Source: Chrysomallon squamiferum (lineage: Eukaryota > Mollusca > Gastropoda > Neomphalida > Peltospiridae). Taken from it: DNA of 64,000 nucleotides. Shown here piece after piece: positions 49,560-62,039 of this stretch; positions within the stretch are counted from its first letter, which is position 1; the number at the start of each line of letters is the position of its first letter. The stretch lies in assembly GCA_012295275.1 (NCBI GenBank), contig CM022665.1, forward strand, positions 14,736,476 to 14,800,475, written 5' to 3'. A program made the position numbers and the translations under genes. The notes below the pieces were generated by a model that was not told where the DNA came from, made no database searches, and saw only the letters and a program-made list of their open reading frames with translations.

Positions 49560-49865
49560 AGGTTTTTTCGCGATTACTCCACAAAAATCCACAGTGGTCA
49601 AAACAAGCGGATTAAAGGCGTCAGCCGCAGCCACATTTATAACGATATTTTCGAATTAAATAAGGATTATTAACTTGGCATCGTCTTTATCGCATGCTGG
49701 GTGTTTTAGTTTGCACTTACGAATTAAATACCAAGCAAAAAGGTCACAGGCCGGGCAAAGCTAGTATCTTTGCATAATCTATTTAATTAAATGCCATTAA
49801 TACGTTTGTTTATTTTTAATTAAATTCAAAGATTTGAGATATAAAAACGTGGTTGTGCACTAAAA
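49560..49865. promoter_or_regulatory. Unique island dense in homeodomain/POU-like sites
   Basis: Repeat-free between a GA tract and T-rich DNA. It contains GGATTA near 49609, TTTATAACGATATTTTCG near 49635, CGAATTAAATAAGGATTATT near 49651, TTTGCATAATCTATTTAATT near 49770 (octamer-like plus TAATTAAAT) and TTTTTAATTAAAT near 49813. The combination is typical of developmental enhancers. Function is inference. Confidence 0.35.
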
Positions 49866-49869
49866 TGAC

Positions 49870-52484
49870 ATTGTGGATTTAATTAGTTTTATTTTGTGTA
49901 ACTGTTCGATGTATATTTTTAATTCATTTTCGTTCGAGAAATGGAGAATTTATTCATTAATTTTATACCTCTGAGGCAAAATTATACATTTCAGTATTAT
50001 TTTATAGAAAAAGATACTGTATAATAACAAAAAATACGAAACAAACAGAATTAAGGTTTGTTTTAAAAAGTTTACTAAATAAGACTGAAAAGTATCGGTT
50101 GTTTTCGTAATAGAGTATATGCAAATTTTTAGAAAACATGCAAAAAAGCTTGGAGCTTTATTTTTAGACTTATATGCATTAACTTTTTTTTTTCTTGTTT
50201 TCTTTTCTTTCTTTCTTTTTCTTTCTTTCTTTCTTTTTTGTTTTGTTTTATTTGTTTTTTGTTTGTTGTTGTTTAGCAAATTACTTGTTTACATATATAT
50301 TGGTTAAAGTAAATCACATAGATTCTTTAAAAAAAAGAAGAAATAAAAAAAGAATATTAATAATAATAAAAAAATAATTTTTTTTAAAAATGCACACGAA
50401 AAGGAAAACAAGTAATAAACTGCTGCAATAAACAAATAATGCGAAGGCAGAAAAAAAAACTAAAACTAAAAATCTCTGGAACTCAGTGGGATAAACATAG
50501 TACACGAATAAATGTTTCTATTCTAGAATAAGATATACTATACGTTATTCATTCTACTCCGTCAACTGTCGGCCTATTTATTGTGCGCTGAACCCACAAA
50601 CTTGAAATTGTAGTTTTACGACGCGTTTAACGACCGAGGACTGTTTTATGTCCCTGCAGTCCTTGGGAATTTAATCGTTATGAGAAATTCAAACACTGCC
50701 GCCATATCGAAATACATGCATGCAGTGGAGGATCGACAGGGGTAAGGGAAAAAGGGGAGTTAAATCCCCCCCCCCCATTTAACCTCACTTCTGGTACGTT
50801 TATTTTTCCTTTTGACCCATTTCTAAAAATAACTTTCGAAAACTAAAACAAAAGCCAATATAATATCACGTTACTGGGAAACAAAATCGACGCGCAACAA
50901 ATCCTACCTTTCTGTTTCCATTTAAATAAATAAATAAATAAAAACTGGAAGAAAGAAAAAGAAAAAATATATCTTTCTTTCTTTCTTCCTTCTTATATTT
51001 TTTCCCTTGTTTTCGTTTTACGTTAAGCTATATTTTACTTGTCTTCTGACACTGACAAACTGTTATCAAAACCAACATTTCGCTGCTATTTGTTACCTAA
51101 AGACGCATGCAAGAACAAAGGTCAGATAAAAACCAGTCTACTATTAAGATACAGATAACTATCGTTTTACAGTTGAGTAATTTTAAAAATAAAATAAAAT
51201 AAAAATTAATTAAAGTAGACGATATAATAATAATAATAATAATAAATAAATAAATAAATAAATATAAAAAATATTTTAAACTTCCTTTTAAATCGTACAA
51301 AATACATAATTAATATCACGTCAGAACTAGACCTCTCGGTTAATACTGTACTAAAAACAAAACATATCTGCAGCCTTATGTTGACCTTCGTTCGCGATGG
51401 CAATTTGGTGTTCCTATTTTCAACATCTGGGTAAAGTATGGAATGGTAGGATCTGGCTTGCATCATAAATACGGGAGTAGCGCCAAACACATGTCAGCAA
51501 TAGCACACTGCATTCCAACACAAAAATATATTGCTTTGCACTGTTTTTATACTGTTGCTCGAGTTTGTGAAAGTGGAACAAACTTTGCACATCTCAACCA
51601 AGATTTATTATTATTAATATTATTATTATTATTTTCAGTTTGAATGGCAACCTTCTCGATATCGTTAACCCTGTTTTAATATGATACGAAACTCACTTAA
51701 TCTCAGTCATCATTCACTTTACATTTTCTCATTAGCGACTGCTATAAACGGACGTATGCAAGAATTAAAATGTTCACGATAACAACACGCAAAGTAAATT
51801 CTTGTTAAATTATAATCATCTTTATACTATTTCTTTCCCAGCATCATTCACTGTACTATTACAAAACTATTGTTAATTTTATTGCTGAAGTTAAACTGAG
51901 GTAAGAACTGCAATATTTCAAAGGACATTAATCATAAGGTTACGTAAAGTTAAAAATGAAATGTTTCCGTCTCCGACATCGCGCCCAAGGCATCCAACAC
52001 CGAACATGTAAAACTTAGACATCTAATAACTTATCTCCAACGTAACTGTCAGATGTTGTTACTTAACCTTATTAATCAGTCAGATGTCATCTTTTAACAC
52101 AGGAATAATGAAAAATAAAATATATGTACTTATCATTAATTATTAGACTTGTTTTTTTTTTTTTTTTTTTTCTTTTTCTTTTTTGTAGATTTTATTTGAC
52201 GTTTGTTAAATTCAGTTTGACGTTGTCACAAACGAAAACTGTCCACGTAATATATGTATATATGTGGGACCAGCGTTTATTTTTCTTCATAATATCAAAC
52301 TCAAATGCATTGTGTATGTTATCATTTTCTCAAATTTTAGATTAGACCCTGTACACACAGACACAATGTTCAAATATCTAAAACTACTGTAACACAAAAA
52401 ACAAAGCATATATTCATTTCATGTTTCATTCATTTCAAAAGTATGTACACATTTTGTTGTCAGTTCATGCCATTCATTTTTTCT

Positions 52485-52485
<1 letters not shown>
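49870..52485. other. AT-rich intergenic DNA
   Basis: Pyrimidine tracts at 50185-50270. CAGTGGAGGATCGACAGGGG at 50725 resembles a transposon terminus, and a C-run at 50767-50778 follows. AAT and AAAT runs at 51224-51262, (ATT)n near 51605, poly-T at 52149-52171. No gene recognised. Confidence 0.5.
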
Positions 52486-52489
<4 letters not shown>

Positions 52490-52519
<30 letters not shown>

Positions 52520-52595
52520 CACTTTTGAAACAACATTTAGCACCAGGTTCACATGAAGACAATACAGATTAAAAAAAAAAAAAAAAAAAAAAAAT
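52490..52595. repeat. Facing poly-T and poly-A runs
   Basis: About 30 T at 52490-52519 and 24 A at 52571-52594, 51 bases apart. They can pair as a hairpin. Confidence 0.85.
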
Positions 52596-52599
52596 ATAC

Positions 52600-53664
52600 A
52601 GCTGAAATGTATTTTATCTTTGGTTTCAAGAAAGAATTTGGACAAGAATCCAGGATAATGATCTATACAGTTAAAACACAGATATTTCTCAGTATGAGAA
52701 ATATTTGTTTACTATATTTATTTACTTGCTCATTTATACATTTTTCACTGATTTTGAAAAAGAATTTAATAATGAGTTAGATTTGTCATTTATTTTGTAT
52801 GTAAGTGAAATGTAATATGTTATACCTTTGTTTACATATTTATACATTTAATTACCGCTTTGAAAAATGAACAACGAAGAACTAGTTCATATTTATGAAT
52901 TATCAACTTCTACCAGTCACGTTTGTTTACTTACATTTTCTATTATCATAAGTGGATATTTGTTATAATAAATGGCTATTTATCGCAATCGAATATTCAT
53001 TACTGTATTATTTATTACTATTTTTTTTTTTTTTTAAATTATTGATATTTTTGTTTATTTATATTTGTTTAAATATTAAACGATCAAAAAATGATTTGAG
53101 AACAATATTTTAATAAACAATATATTGATATAATTTATCAAGTGGGGGCATTCGGTGGATATTTCATAATGAAATCCCGGATCTACCATAAAATGTACGT
53201 TTTGCAAAGTAGATTTCAACTTTTTACATTTAGAAGTGCCATAAATCTTATGCTGAAGGACTAGTACTACAAATAATGAATGTAATAATAACTTGGTTTA
53301 CCTGATGCTTATCAGTATAAATACTACTTTCTATAACACGCAATATCATAAAACGTATATTGGAGCAAAAGAGTTCAAATGACGGGATTGAGATATATAC
53401 TTTATATCCTTTTTCTTTTTCTTTTTGGTGTGTTTCAGTTACCAGTTATATATATATATATATACTTTCACAGACTGAATTAGTATCGTTATTACTTATA
53501 TATCGTAAAGAATATAAGCTGAAAAAAAGGAAAGCAAAACAGTATTTTGTAAAAGAATGAAATTGCGATTTAATTTTTTTTTTAAATAAATAAAATAAAA
53601 TAATAAATATTTTTTAAATGCTCTGCTGTAAAAATAATATAAAAATTAATAATAATAAAAAAAA

Positions 53665-53703
<39 letters not shown>

Positions 53704-55740
53704 CTCCTAAAGGTTATATTCCACTTGCATAACGTTATACCTGTAAATAAATTTTAACGTGGGAGAATTGTTAAAGCACGCCTTACGTGAACATTAATGC
53801 CAGCCTAGATATTTCAGCTCAAGATGGTCCAAATGTGGTATATTTTGGGAAACAGTGATTGTTAAATAAAGATTTAACTGAATTTCTGGAACAATTTTAT
53901 CTTACAAAAATAAAAAATAAAAACGGTTCAAATATTCTTGAAAAGGATTTGTCAGAAATTATCAGATTACAAAACAAAAATTTTTCAAAAAAATGCTGAA
54001 CGTGTTTTATTTTTAGTCTGAACCCCTACTATTCTAAGATTAAAAAATATATATAATAATAATAAAAAAAAAAAAAATAACAAAATAAAATAAATAAATA
54101 AATAAAATAAGGCTTTTGTTTCACATTGAATTTACAAATGTACCTGCTTTTAAAAACAATATTATAAGTTGACCTATAGTTTAATATATTTTCGAAAGCG
54201 GCCTTGGCAAATATTACGGTGAAAGACAATTTACACAGAAGAATTATAATCAGAAAAATGAAAGAGAAGTTGTTAGGACTTCCGATATTTTCACAAGACG
54301 GCTGATTATCGCTGAGGGTTATCGGGTTTGCATTTTATTGGTGTCGCGACTGAACCTTTCTAACGGGACTTCAGGTCAATTCGGTTCAATTTATTGAACA
54401 AAAATATCGACAAAGAGGAGCATTACAAAAGCGTACGTACTGTATGTGATACGGAATGCCTAAACAAGGGTTAATATGTATATATGCTCCCGATATAAGC
54501 TTTGGCTTTTTGTCCTTTATAATATAACAGTCAAAAAAAAAAAAAAAAAAAAAAAAAAGACTTTTGTCAGTGTTAAAGATTATGGTGGTTAACATTGTAG
54601 GATAAATACACTAGCATACATCGGGAATAAAACTTATACTAATTGATATTTTTTCTTCAACCAAAAAAAAAAGAAGAAAAAACTCCCCAGTATAAATGTA
54701 GATAGTTATTGACAAATCTGTTAAAAACCTTGTTAACAATAGGGAAAGAACAAAAATTTAAATTATGTATTTGTAATTTTTATTCTAAATCCGTATATCA
54801 GTAAGAATTTTAATACTTCTCTTAAGAATCTTTAGTTTTAAAATAAGTATACTGTTTTTAATTTTTAAAGCCCCCAAACTGCAAGGTTCTGAATACGCTG
54901 TTAATTATTATACAATGTAACTACATTGTTATTTATTAATTTTATTTTTATTTTTATTTTTTAAAGTAATATTTTATAATATTATTTTAAGCCGTTGACT
55001 GCAGTTCCGCTATCTAAAACTCACTTTACACAAAAGAGTGAGTGAAAAAGAAGTATTTTAGCTAGGGACACCTGAATATTGACAAAAGATTTGAAGGATT
55101 TCCAATGTTTGCAAGTGGAATACATCCCTAAGAGGTGAACAACACAAAACAGCTTTAACAAAGCATTTAACAACAAATATTCTTTACAAGATCAAAGCTT
55201 AATACCCAAAAAGCATTATTCAGCGAAGAACTGGCTCCTCACCTGTCATTCAAGCATATTTGTCATGTCCTGAGGAAAGAACATAAATATATCTTTTTGT
55301 TTTACCCGTATATGTCTATCTTTCCTGTGCAGTCTTTAACTTTGGTCCAGTTTTTGGCTCGTTTTTTTATTTTTTTTATTTTTTTTGTTTACGGTTTTGT
55401 TGTGACTTGTTGTTTCTGATGCAAAAACAAACTTATATAAACAGTAATAGTTCGACAACAGCAAACACACGAATGACTGTACACAAGAATAAGAAACAGT
55501 TGTGGGACTTTTGAACAACGACTTGGGACAACTGATAGACTCGGGTCAGTTAAACAAGTAAATCGTTGTTCCGTTTCACCCCAGTAACTCGAAACCCTAA
55601 TCAGGGTTGATTTTTTGTTCTTTTGTTCCCCTACAGTCTTTTAATATACATCTCGTTGTTTCTTGAAGGTAATCCAAAAAGATAAAAACCAAACAGAAAA
55701 AAAAAAGAAGAGAAAAAAATCAATTTAAAAATATAGATAT
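52600..55740. other. AT-rich intergenic DNA
   Basis: (AAT)n at 53664-53703, poly-A near 54062, 54535-54558. The stretch 54280-54440 is a small GC-richer patch. Nothing supports a gene. The FZD4 3' UTR may extend into the upper part. Confidence 0.5.
55366..55380 (-). terminator. Candidate poly(A) signals for FZD4
   Basis: Two overlapping-spaced AATAAA hexamers on the minus strand (55375-55380 and 55366-55371) lie about 950 bases past the Frizzled stop codon. An ATTAAA at 55640-55645 is a closer but weaker alternative. All sit in AT-rich DNA, where such hexamers are common, so the choice of 3' end is uncertain. Confidence 0.25.
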
Positions 55741-55745
55741 ATATA

Positions 55746-55746
55746 A

Positions 55747-55789
<43 letters not shown>

Positions 55790-55793
55790 AATA

Positions 55794-55886
<93 letters not shown>
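55746..55886. repeat. (AAAT)n(AAT)n(AAAT)n array
   Basis: A symmetrical block of tetramers, triplets and tetramers again, 440 bases beyond the Frizzled stop codon. It may lie in the 3' UTR. Confidence 0.95.
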
Positions 55887-55889
55887 AAT

Positions 55890-56325
55890 AAAGAAAATCT
55901 TCAATTTTAGAAGAAAAAAACCCCCAGTAAATAAACAAGAAAACAGAATGTCATACAGCTGATGTATACATTTCTCATGTTGTCAGATTCACATAAAACG
56001 TGATTACTAAAAATCATCTAAATGACCGACCATCTGCAAAAAAAGCAGGAACTTATGACAAAGAGAAACAGCAAGAACACTTCTGTTTTCCTTTTTTTTT
56101 ATCACAAAAACTTTGGTGGTTGTAATGTCTAGCTTCGGGGAATTATCCAGTCAGTAAAAAAAAAAAAAAAAAAAATGCCAGTTAAAAACAACAACGATGT
56201 TTCCAGTTATTTTGAATACTGACCAGTTCTGAATATGCCAAACGTTGCCCTTTAAAACCGTTTTACGACTGTCACTGAGATTGACAGCACACACGTCTTC
56301 TAATCCATTAAAATATCATCTCGAC
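55890..56325 (-). other. Probable FZD4 3' UTR
   Basis: Unique AT-rich sequence directly after the stop codon with an A-run at 56156-56175. No other frame is credible here. Confidence 0.5.
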
Positions 56326-58053
56326 TCAGACGACCGTTTCTGTGTCAGATTTGCTCATTGTTCGTTTGGATTTTTCCATCCGTATTGTCCTGTTTGGTTT
56401 GAGGGGAATCTGGTGGTAATGGTGAACGGGCACAGCCACGTGTTCCCAGTTTTTCCTGTCCTTCCTACGTGAACACATCTTAGAGAAAAAGTTCCTCCAC
56501 GAATTGACTGTCTTTGCTGACCACATCCACATGCCACTGGTGATACCTACCACCAGAGACATGAACAGTTTCAACATAAACACTTCGATGTTGGGATAGT
56601 TTTTGCTATTTGCGGCGTACCACGAAGTCCTGTTGGTATACTCATACAACAAGCAACCAATTACACAGGTAGCTGGAACCGTGTAGAGAACAGAAAATAT
56701 TCCTATTCTGACCATGAGGACTTCCAGCTTGTCAGTCTTTACCCCGTCACCCCTCACCCTTTTTCTGATTCGGAAAAGTGCCACAAATCCCGCGATGAGA
56801 AAAGACCCTCCTGCTAATAGGTACACAACTTGTGGGGCTATGGCAAATCCCATAAGAGTCTGTGTATTTTGATTACCTACATAACAGATTCCTGTGATCT
56901 CGTCGGCATCGACGTCTCTCATAACTAGAATTACAATAGTCTTGATGGCGGGGATTGCCCATGCAGCCAGATGGAAATAACTGCTGTGGAGCTGAATAGC
57001 TTCGTGTCCCCATTTGAGACCGGCGGATAGAAACCAGGTGAAAGTCAGAACGACCCACCAAAGGGAACTGGCCGTCCCAAAGAAATACAAAAGCAAGAAC
57101 ACAATAGCACAATCTGTGTTTTCCAATCCTTCCTGAATCAGAATTTGTTTTCCACTCTGGCTGTCGGTATCACATGCTATTGACTGACGGCCTGCTATAA
57201 GCCGGACAATGTATGCAATGCTGTAAATGTTGTAACACATGGACAGGAATATGATGGGTCGTTCGGGGTAGCGGAAACGTTGAGAGTCGATGAGAAATGT
57301 CAGTATCGTGAACAGGGTGGCAATAAAACACAGCCCTGCCCAGATAGCCATCCATACGTCTGCAAAGAATTTATCCTCGGTTGTGAAAGCATCATTTTCT
57401 TCACATTTCAAAGCACATCTCTCAGTTCTGTTTATATAGGTGTATTTTGAGGGATGGCGATAATGCTCGCATGTAGCTCCAGAATGACGGAACATACCGC
57501 GTTCTCGTGTCAGACGGGTACTCGTGTCTAGGTTCGGAATGCGGTGGCGGTTACCGTACTTCCCTGCAGGGTCCGGCTCGGGCTCGTCCTGCTCCCCTGG
57601 GCCGTCCATGCACATGTGGTTGTGGTCGTTTTTTGGTGGAAACTTCGAACAGTTCAATGCCGTTGGCCATGGGTATCCAAATTCGTTGAGAACGGGCTGA
57701 CACTTTCGACGTACACTTTCACAAATAGGTCTACACGGTCCTATCGGAGTGATGACTTTCTCTGTACACATTGGAACATACACGGAACAAAGAAAGAATT
57801 TCAACTGCGACGAACAGCCGTACTGAATGAGTGGAGTGAAAGTCTGTAGCTGCAGGCCGGCGTCTTGTTGAACTTGGTGATTTACCAGATTCGGCATTCC
57901 TGTCACATTATAGCCCAGGCCGCGGCACATTTCGAAACGAATGGGTTCGCAAGTCCTCACCGCTTCTGACGTCGTGGCCCCCGGCACTTTGGTCAGCAGA
58001 ACCGAACCTAGGAGGCTAACCAAAAAGGTGTAAACAGCAGAATGATAGCCCAT
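56326..58053 (-). CDS. FZD4: Frizzled-4 (Wnt receptor, class F GPCR), complete, single coding exon
   Basis: Encodes a plasma-membrane Wnt receptor that signals through Dishevelled. Reading from the ATG at 58053 gives 575 residues (human FZD4 is 537). Residues 1 to ~27 form a hydrophobic signal peptide. The cysteine-rich domain has its ten cysteines at 35, 43, 80, 89, 96, 107, 111, 118, 135 and 148. A linker of ~80 residues, longer than in vertebrates, carries Cys195, 213 and 217. Seven membrane segments start near 230, 264, 314, 358, 402, 445 and 488. KTVNSW (514-519) is the Dishevelled-binding KTxxxW motif, and the protein ends in ETVV, a class I PDZ ligand also ending vertebrate FZD4. Glycosylation sequons are at N49, N134, N208 and N474. 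The NDHNHMCM stretch after the ninth cysteine favours FZD4 over FZD9/10. The start was chosen because the ATG has A at -3 and G at +4 and leads straight into the signal peptide; an in-frame TGA lies at 58096-58098. No intron interrupts the frame. Confidence 0.97.
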   Translation of the reverse strand: MGYHSAVYTFLVSLLGSVLLTKVPGATTSEAVRTCEPIRFEMCRGLGYNVTGMPNLVNHQVQQDAGLQLQTFTPLIQYGCSSQLKFFLCSVYVPMCTEKVITPIGPCRPICESVRRKCQPVLNEFGYPWPTALNCSKFPPKNDHNHMCMDGPGEQDEPEPDPAGKYGNRHRIPNLDTSTRLTRERGMFRHSGATCEHYRHPSKYTYINRTERCALKCEENDAFTTEDKFFADVWMAIWAGLCFIATLFTILTFLIDSQRFRYPERPIIFLSMCYNIYSIAYIVRLIAGRQSIACDTDSQSGKQILIQEGLENTDCAIVFLLLYFFGTASSLWWVVLTFTWFLSAGLKWGHEAIQLHSSYFHLAAWAIPAIKTIVILVMRDVDADEITGICYVGNQNTQTLMGFAIAPQVVYLLAGGSFLIAGFVALFRIRKRVRGDGVKTDKLEVLMVRIGIFSVLYTVPATCVIGCLLYEYTNRTSWYAANSKNYPNIEVFMLKLFMSLVVGITSGMWMWSAKTVNSWRNFFSKMCSRRKDRKNWEHVAVPVHHYHQIPLKPNRTIRMEKSKRTMSKSDTETVV

Positions 58054-58071
58054 TTTAGCTGTTCGTGAACA

Positions 58072-58100
58072 CTGTAAAACCAAATAAAAAGCTCTTCACT
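58072..58100 (-). other. FZD4: Candidate 3' splice site in the FZD4 5' leader
   Basis: On the minus strand a T-rich tract (CTTTTTATTTGGTTTTACAG) ends in CAG 18 bases before the Frizzled ATG, with a TTTACTAT branch-point-like sequence further upstream. It fits the animal acceptor consensus. If used, the gene has at least one non-coding 5' exon beyond it and its promoter is further upstream. If unused, the leader is continuous. The sequence alone cannot decide between these. Confidence 0.4.
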
Positions 58101-58139
58101 GGCAATAGTAAACAGACAAGTCCCGAGGCACGTTCTTTC

Positions 58140-58500
58140 TCAGCCCGCGACCTCCTCGCTTCGTTGTGACATTGTTTGGGCTGCTAGCTCTAGTGAGCTA
58201 ACGTCCGTTCTTTCGGGTATTACATTAGTCCCGACAGAAGAGATCTTCTCTTCACTGACCGCGGTCGAGAAATGCACTTCCTATCTAACGTACTCTCCTA
58301 AAATCTTTGACAAAGTCATTCGGGCTTCAATTGAAAACAAGGCAGCCCTCGGCGAATTAGCCAGTGCTTCGTTTCACAGGCCGCATGGCCAATCAGAAGC
58401 GCTGTTATTCTGGACAGGCCCGCCTCTTTCACGCTCTGCGTGCACCTCCTTCTGACATCAATCAGCCTCGTTACCTGTCAATCATGGTTTGTAGACACTT
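58140..58500 (-). promoter_or_regulatory. FZD4 upstream region: CCAAT box, PBX-MEIS and TCF/LEF-like sites
   Basis: This unique, GC-richer stretch lies just 5' of the Frizzled gene. It has an NF-Y type CCAATCAG at 58389-58396, an exact CTGTCAATCA (TGATTGACAG on the gene strand, the canonical PBX-MEIS decamer) at 58475-58484, a related TGACATCAATCA at 58453-58464, and a palindrome CTTTGACAAAG at 58305-58315 made of two opposed TCF/LEF half-sites. No convincing TATA box is seen. Position and motif content suggest a promoter-proximal control region; function is inference. Confidence 0.5.
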
Positions 58501-58504
58501 ATCA

Positions 58505-60540
58505 ATGCAATCTCTTTCAGTAACTGATCAGATTCCAAAGCTTTGCTTTTCAGCAATAATACCCTTATTCATTCTGCTTGTTTGGCGTTTTAGGCAGCAC
58601 ATTCGGTAGCTTTATTTTCGTTTCTATTTTCCTATGGCCTCGGGTGATTGATATAATTATGAGAACAACAGTTAAAATTGCCGTACACGAATGTCCTTAG
58701 TGGTATTTATTTTTTTGTGTAATGCCAGGCGCCAAGAAATGAGACGGCAAATTCGAAGGCATCACCAAAACGAAGGTAGTTTCCTTTCAGCAGGAAATTA
58801 CAAAAGAGCACATTTGTGGTTCGAATCACAGAGGACGTGTCAGCGAAATATTACAAAATGACATACAAAAGCCTACACGGCCTCAGATTGATATTTTCGC
58901 GGCAGATTGTTGGTTATGGGACATTAATAGAATATAACGTGGTTTGCCTTTTTACTATCCTGTATATCCCAAGAGTAACTTAAGTAACATTATTAATATT
59001 GAGATAAACAGTGTTTATCTTGGTTTAGTCAGTGTTACTAATAAAATATAATTTGCAAACTACTTGAACAGCGTATTTTCGCAGCATGAATCGGTTTAAT
59101 GATCGAGGATAATAAGCGGTGAGAACGCGCGAGAAAATAGGGGAGGGTGGGTAAAAAAAAGCAGACGATACAAGTTGCGCGTGTATTTAGTGGTTTACAG
59201 TGAAAAATGTATGCTGACACTGGAAGAACTTGAACTTCTATCAGAAAAAAAAAAAAAAAAAAAAAATGTACAAAACTTCCCGAATGGAGGAAAATCTAAA
59301 TCTGTATGCATGGGTGAGTCTTTTAAATAAAACGTAGTATTACTGCGGCTGTTTCACACAGTGTAGTGACCCCAATGTTCGGCGTCTTTACGCCAAGTCT
59401 AACTCGCACAACAGACAAAATGATCTACGGCCATTTGAAAATAGTTTCCTTCACACATAAAACCAGTCGGTTCGAGAAAGCCTATTGTCACCTGTTAAAC
59501 AGATTATCATTTTCGCACGCGTGTCATTTTAAAAAACTTTTTGTTAAAAAATCTATTCCCTTTTCATTCACTTTATAACAGTTTATCTAAAGTTTTCCCT
59601 CAAATCTGCTTTCTGTCCGTTTTGCTACTTTTCTGCTTAAGGAAATTTTTGTACCCAAGACTGCATATATTATGGCGAATATTAAACAGTCGTAAAATGT
59701 CGTTCATTATCGTTTTACGACGTTGGAAGTGTTAATGCGTATCTAACATTAAAACATGTACTTTGTAATCGACCATAAGATGAATTTGATTAACATGCGT
59801 GCCAGTAATCTAGTCGGACACTAAATGGAGCAATAAAAATAGTCAACGCCATTGTCAGTTTAAATAAACAAGGTGTTTAGCAATTGTTCGGATAAAACAC
59901 ATCGGAAGGTTTAGTATCTTTTTTTACAACATAAATCTAAATATGAATTGAACAAACAGACAATAAATTCCTCGAAGAGAACAACACAGTAATAGGTGAA
60001 ATAAAAACTGATGTTGGTGCTTATTTCAAGCAGATGTTTAACATTGTCGTAGATATATGCACATATACGTATATGCAAACTTTGTTTTAAACTAATATTT
60101 TAAGAAAAATTATTATAATATTTTTCTAGTTTTTCATATATTTTGTTGTTGTTGCTGTTATTTTTATTATTATTTCCTAAAAATGTAAACAAATTTTTAC
60201 AGTGTTAATATACATTTGGACTAGTAAGCATTATTCAGAACTTTTCTTTATTCTTTTAAAAATATTTTATTAGTAATAATAATTTTATATGATTTAGATT
60301 AAAGTTTGCAGTAGCATAAATTTAATAACGTTTATGAATTATAAATATTTCTTGGTAAATAAATATATAAAAGATACATCTACATATAAACAAACTAGCA
60401 CATCTAAATTTTTTGTTTATTAATGGTCTGATTATTTATTTGCGACAGTGCTGAACATTGAGGACGACGGAATTATCTCCCTTTAAGAAGGAACACCTCG
60501 ACAAATCAGTTGCACAGACAATAGTGAATTATGAATATTA
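58505..60540. other. Unique DNA upstream of FZD4
   Basis: Few repeats (poly-A at 59246-59266). Could hold a non-coding 5' exon or promoter if the acceptor at 58072 is used. The GGTTCGAATC near 58818 lacks the rest of a tRNA. Confidence 0.4.
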
Positions 60541-60554
60541 TTTATTATTACTTA

Positions 60555-60740
60555 TTTACATATTATTATTATTATTATTATTATTATTGTCTGTTATGAA
60601 AACAATAAAGCAAAAGGAAAGAGAATTTATATCATTAATGCTTCTACTACTACTGCTGCTACTACTATTACTACTACTGCTGTAACAGCAACACAACAAC
60701 TATTGCTACTACTACCACCTCTACTACTACTAATAATAAT
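60555..60740. repeat. ATT and ACT/GCT/AAT triplet runs
   Basis: (ATT)n at 60562-60590 and imperfect ACT/ACC/AAT triplets at 60643-60745. Confidence 0.85.
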
Positions 60741-60744
60741 AATA

Positions 60745-61880
60745 CCATTTCCAAAGAAAGCTGTCTTGTATTATATAACCGATTTTGCATTTTAAATAAT
60801 ATCTTTAAAATTATTTTTTAATTGATATTTTACTATATCGCCATCAAATAAGTGCAATATTCATTAATATGAAGACTTTTCTATTTGTTCTATATCCTAA
60901 ATTAACATCTCGCGGACTGGTTTAGTACTATCCGTTACAGCGTTGTCGCCTGCAGGTGGTGTACGTAACGTTACTAATCTAAACATGATAAAAATAATAT
61001 AATTGGTCAATTAAAATGTTTTTTTTTTTTTTCTATTTTTTTTTTCTATTATAATAAAGTTCATTTGCCAATACGAAAGAAAATTTGTTCATTGAACGTG
61101 AATTTAAAAAATCAGGAATAGACATTAAACTATCGATAATGACGCGATAGTTGATTTTCATTTATCAATAATATACTATTGACTGCGATCCCTAACTGTT
61201 AGAAAAAGGTAGAATTGTTATACTTTCTTTTTTCTCTGGCATGTCCTGTATTATCGTTGTTGTTGTTAATTAAAAAAAAAAAAAGCTAAACCCCACCCCC
61301 AAAACGCTAGTTTTTGACATCGACGTTATTGTCTCCCTTTTAAATAGCAGTGAGGAAACAAGTTGCGTTAGAGATACAATTAATTTGAAAACTTATTATT
61401 AGCCTTATACATTTTCCATATTCACCTGTTAATGAAGCTAAATATTTTACACATTTGTTATACAGCAAAAAGTTGACCATGGCCATTCTGTTATATACTT
61501 CTGACTTAGACATTTTTTATATTGGTTTTCTGTCCAAAACAAGAAATATTATTAATTAATAATCTCTGGAGAAATGAAAATAGTGATAAGAGTCATTTAA
61601 TCATAACCTCGATTGGTTCCTCTGAATTAAAAACAAAACAGTAATAATAATTAAAAATAAGTAATACAATAAAATAAATATTTTTAAAAACGAAGAAGAG
61701 ATAATAATATAAAACAACAACAACAAAAAAACCCACAAAAACATCAAACAAACAAAACAAAACCAAAAAACAACTACAACAACAAAAAGTGGAATTTATT
61801 AGGTTCAAAGAAACCAAAGAAATTTAAACATTTTTGATAACGGTTTACATTAAATTTTAAATGAAATTATTAATATTTCT
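60745..61880. other. AT-rich intergenic DNA
   Basis: Poly-T at 61020-61035, AAC/AAACA-rich patch at 61714-61790. No gene recognised before the candidate exon at 61887. Confidence 0.5.
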
Positions 61881-61886
61881 CTATTA

Positions 61887-62039
61887 ATGGAACGCATAAT
61901 TCCGAACAGATACGATGATTGCCGAATCGTAGTCCGTGGAAACTGCGGAAACATGTTTCGAAAGAATGAAAATATGCCAGTTAAAACAAACAAAGACGAA
62001 ACTGATACAGATAGTAAGAAAATTGCAATTCAGAATAAG
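61887..62039 (+). CDS. Candidate first coding exon, unknown protein
   Basis: ATG at 61887 (upstream in-frame TAA at 61851) opens 51 codons ending at a strong donor, AAG/GTAATA. The product starts MERIIPNRYDDCRIVVRGNC and is mixed in composition, then polar and lysine-rich. It is an exact multiple of three and so is in phase with the candidate exon at 62527. The start context (T at -3, G at +4) is mediocre. Unspliced, the frame reads on to 62108. No homologue is recognised. This lies in the least repeat-rich end of the window. Confidence 0.3.

Noticed and set aside
58054-58083. N-terminal extension of FZD4 to a TTG codon at 58083
   Set aside because: TTG is not a usual animal start. The ATG at 58053 has a strong context and begins the signal peptide, and an in-frame stop lies just upstream of 58083.
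58810-58830. tRNA B-box-like GGTTCGAATC
   Set aside because: No A box at the expected distance and no acceptor or anticodon stem.
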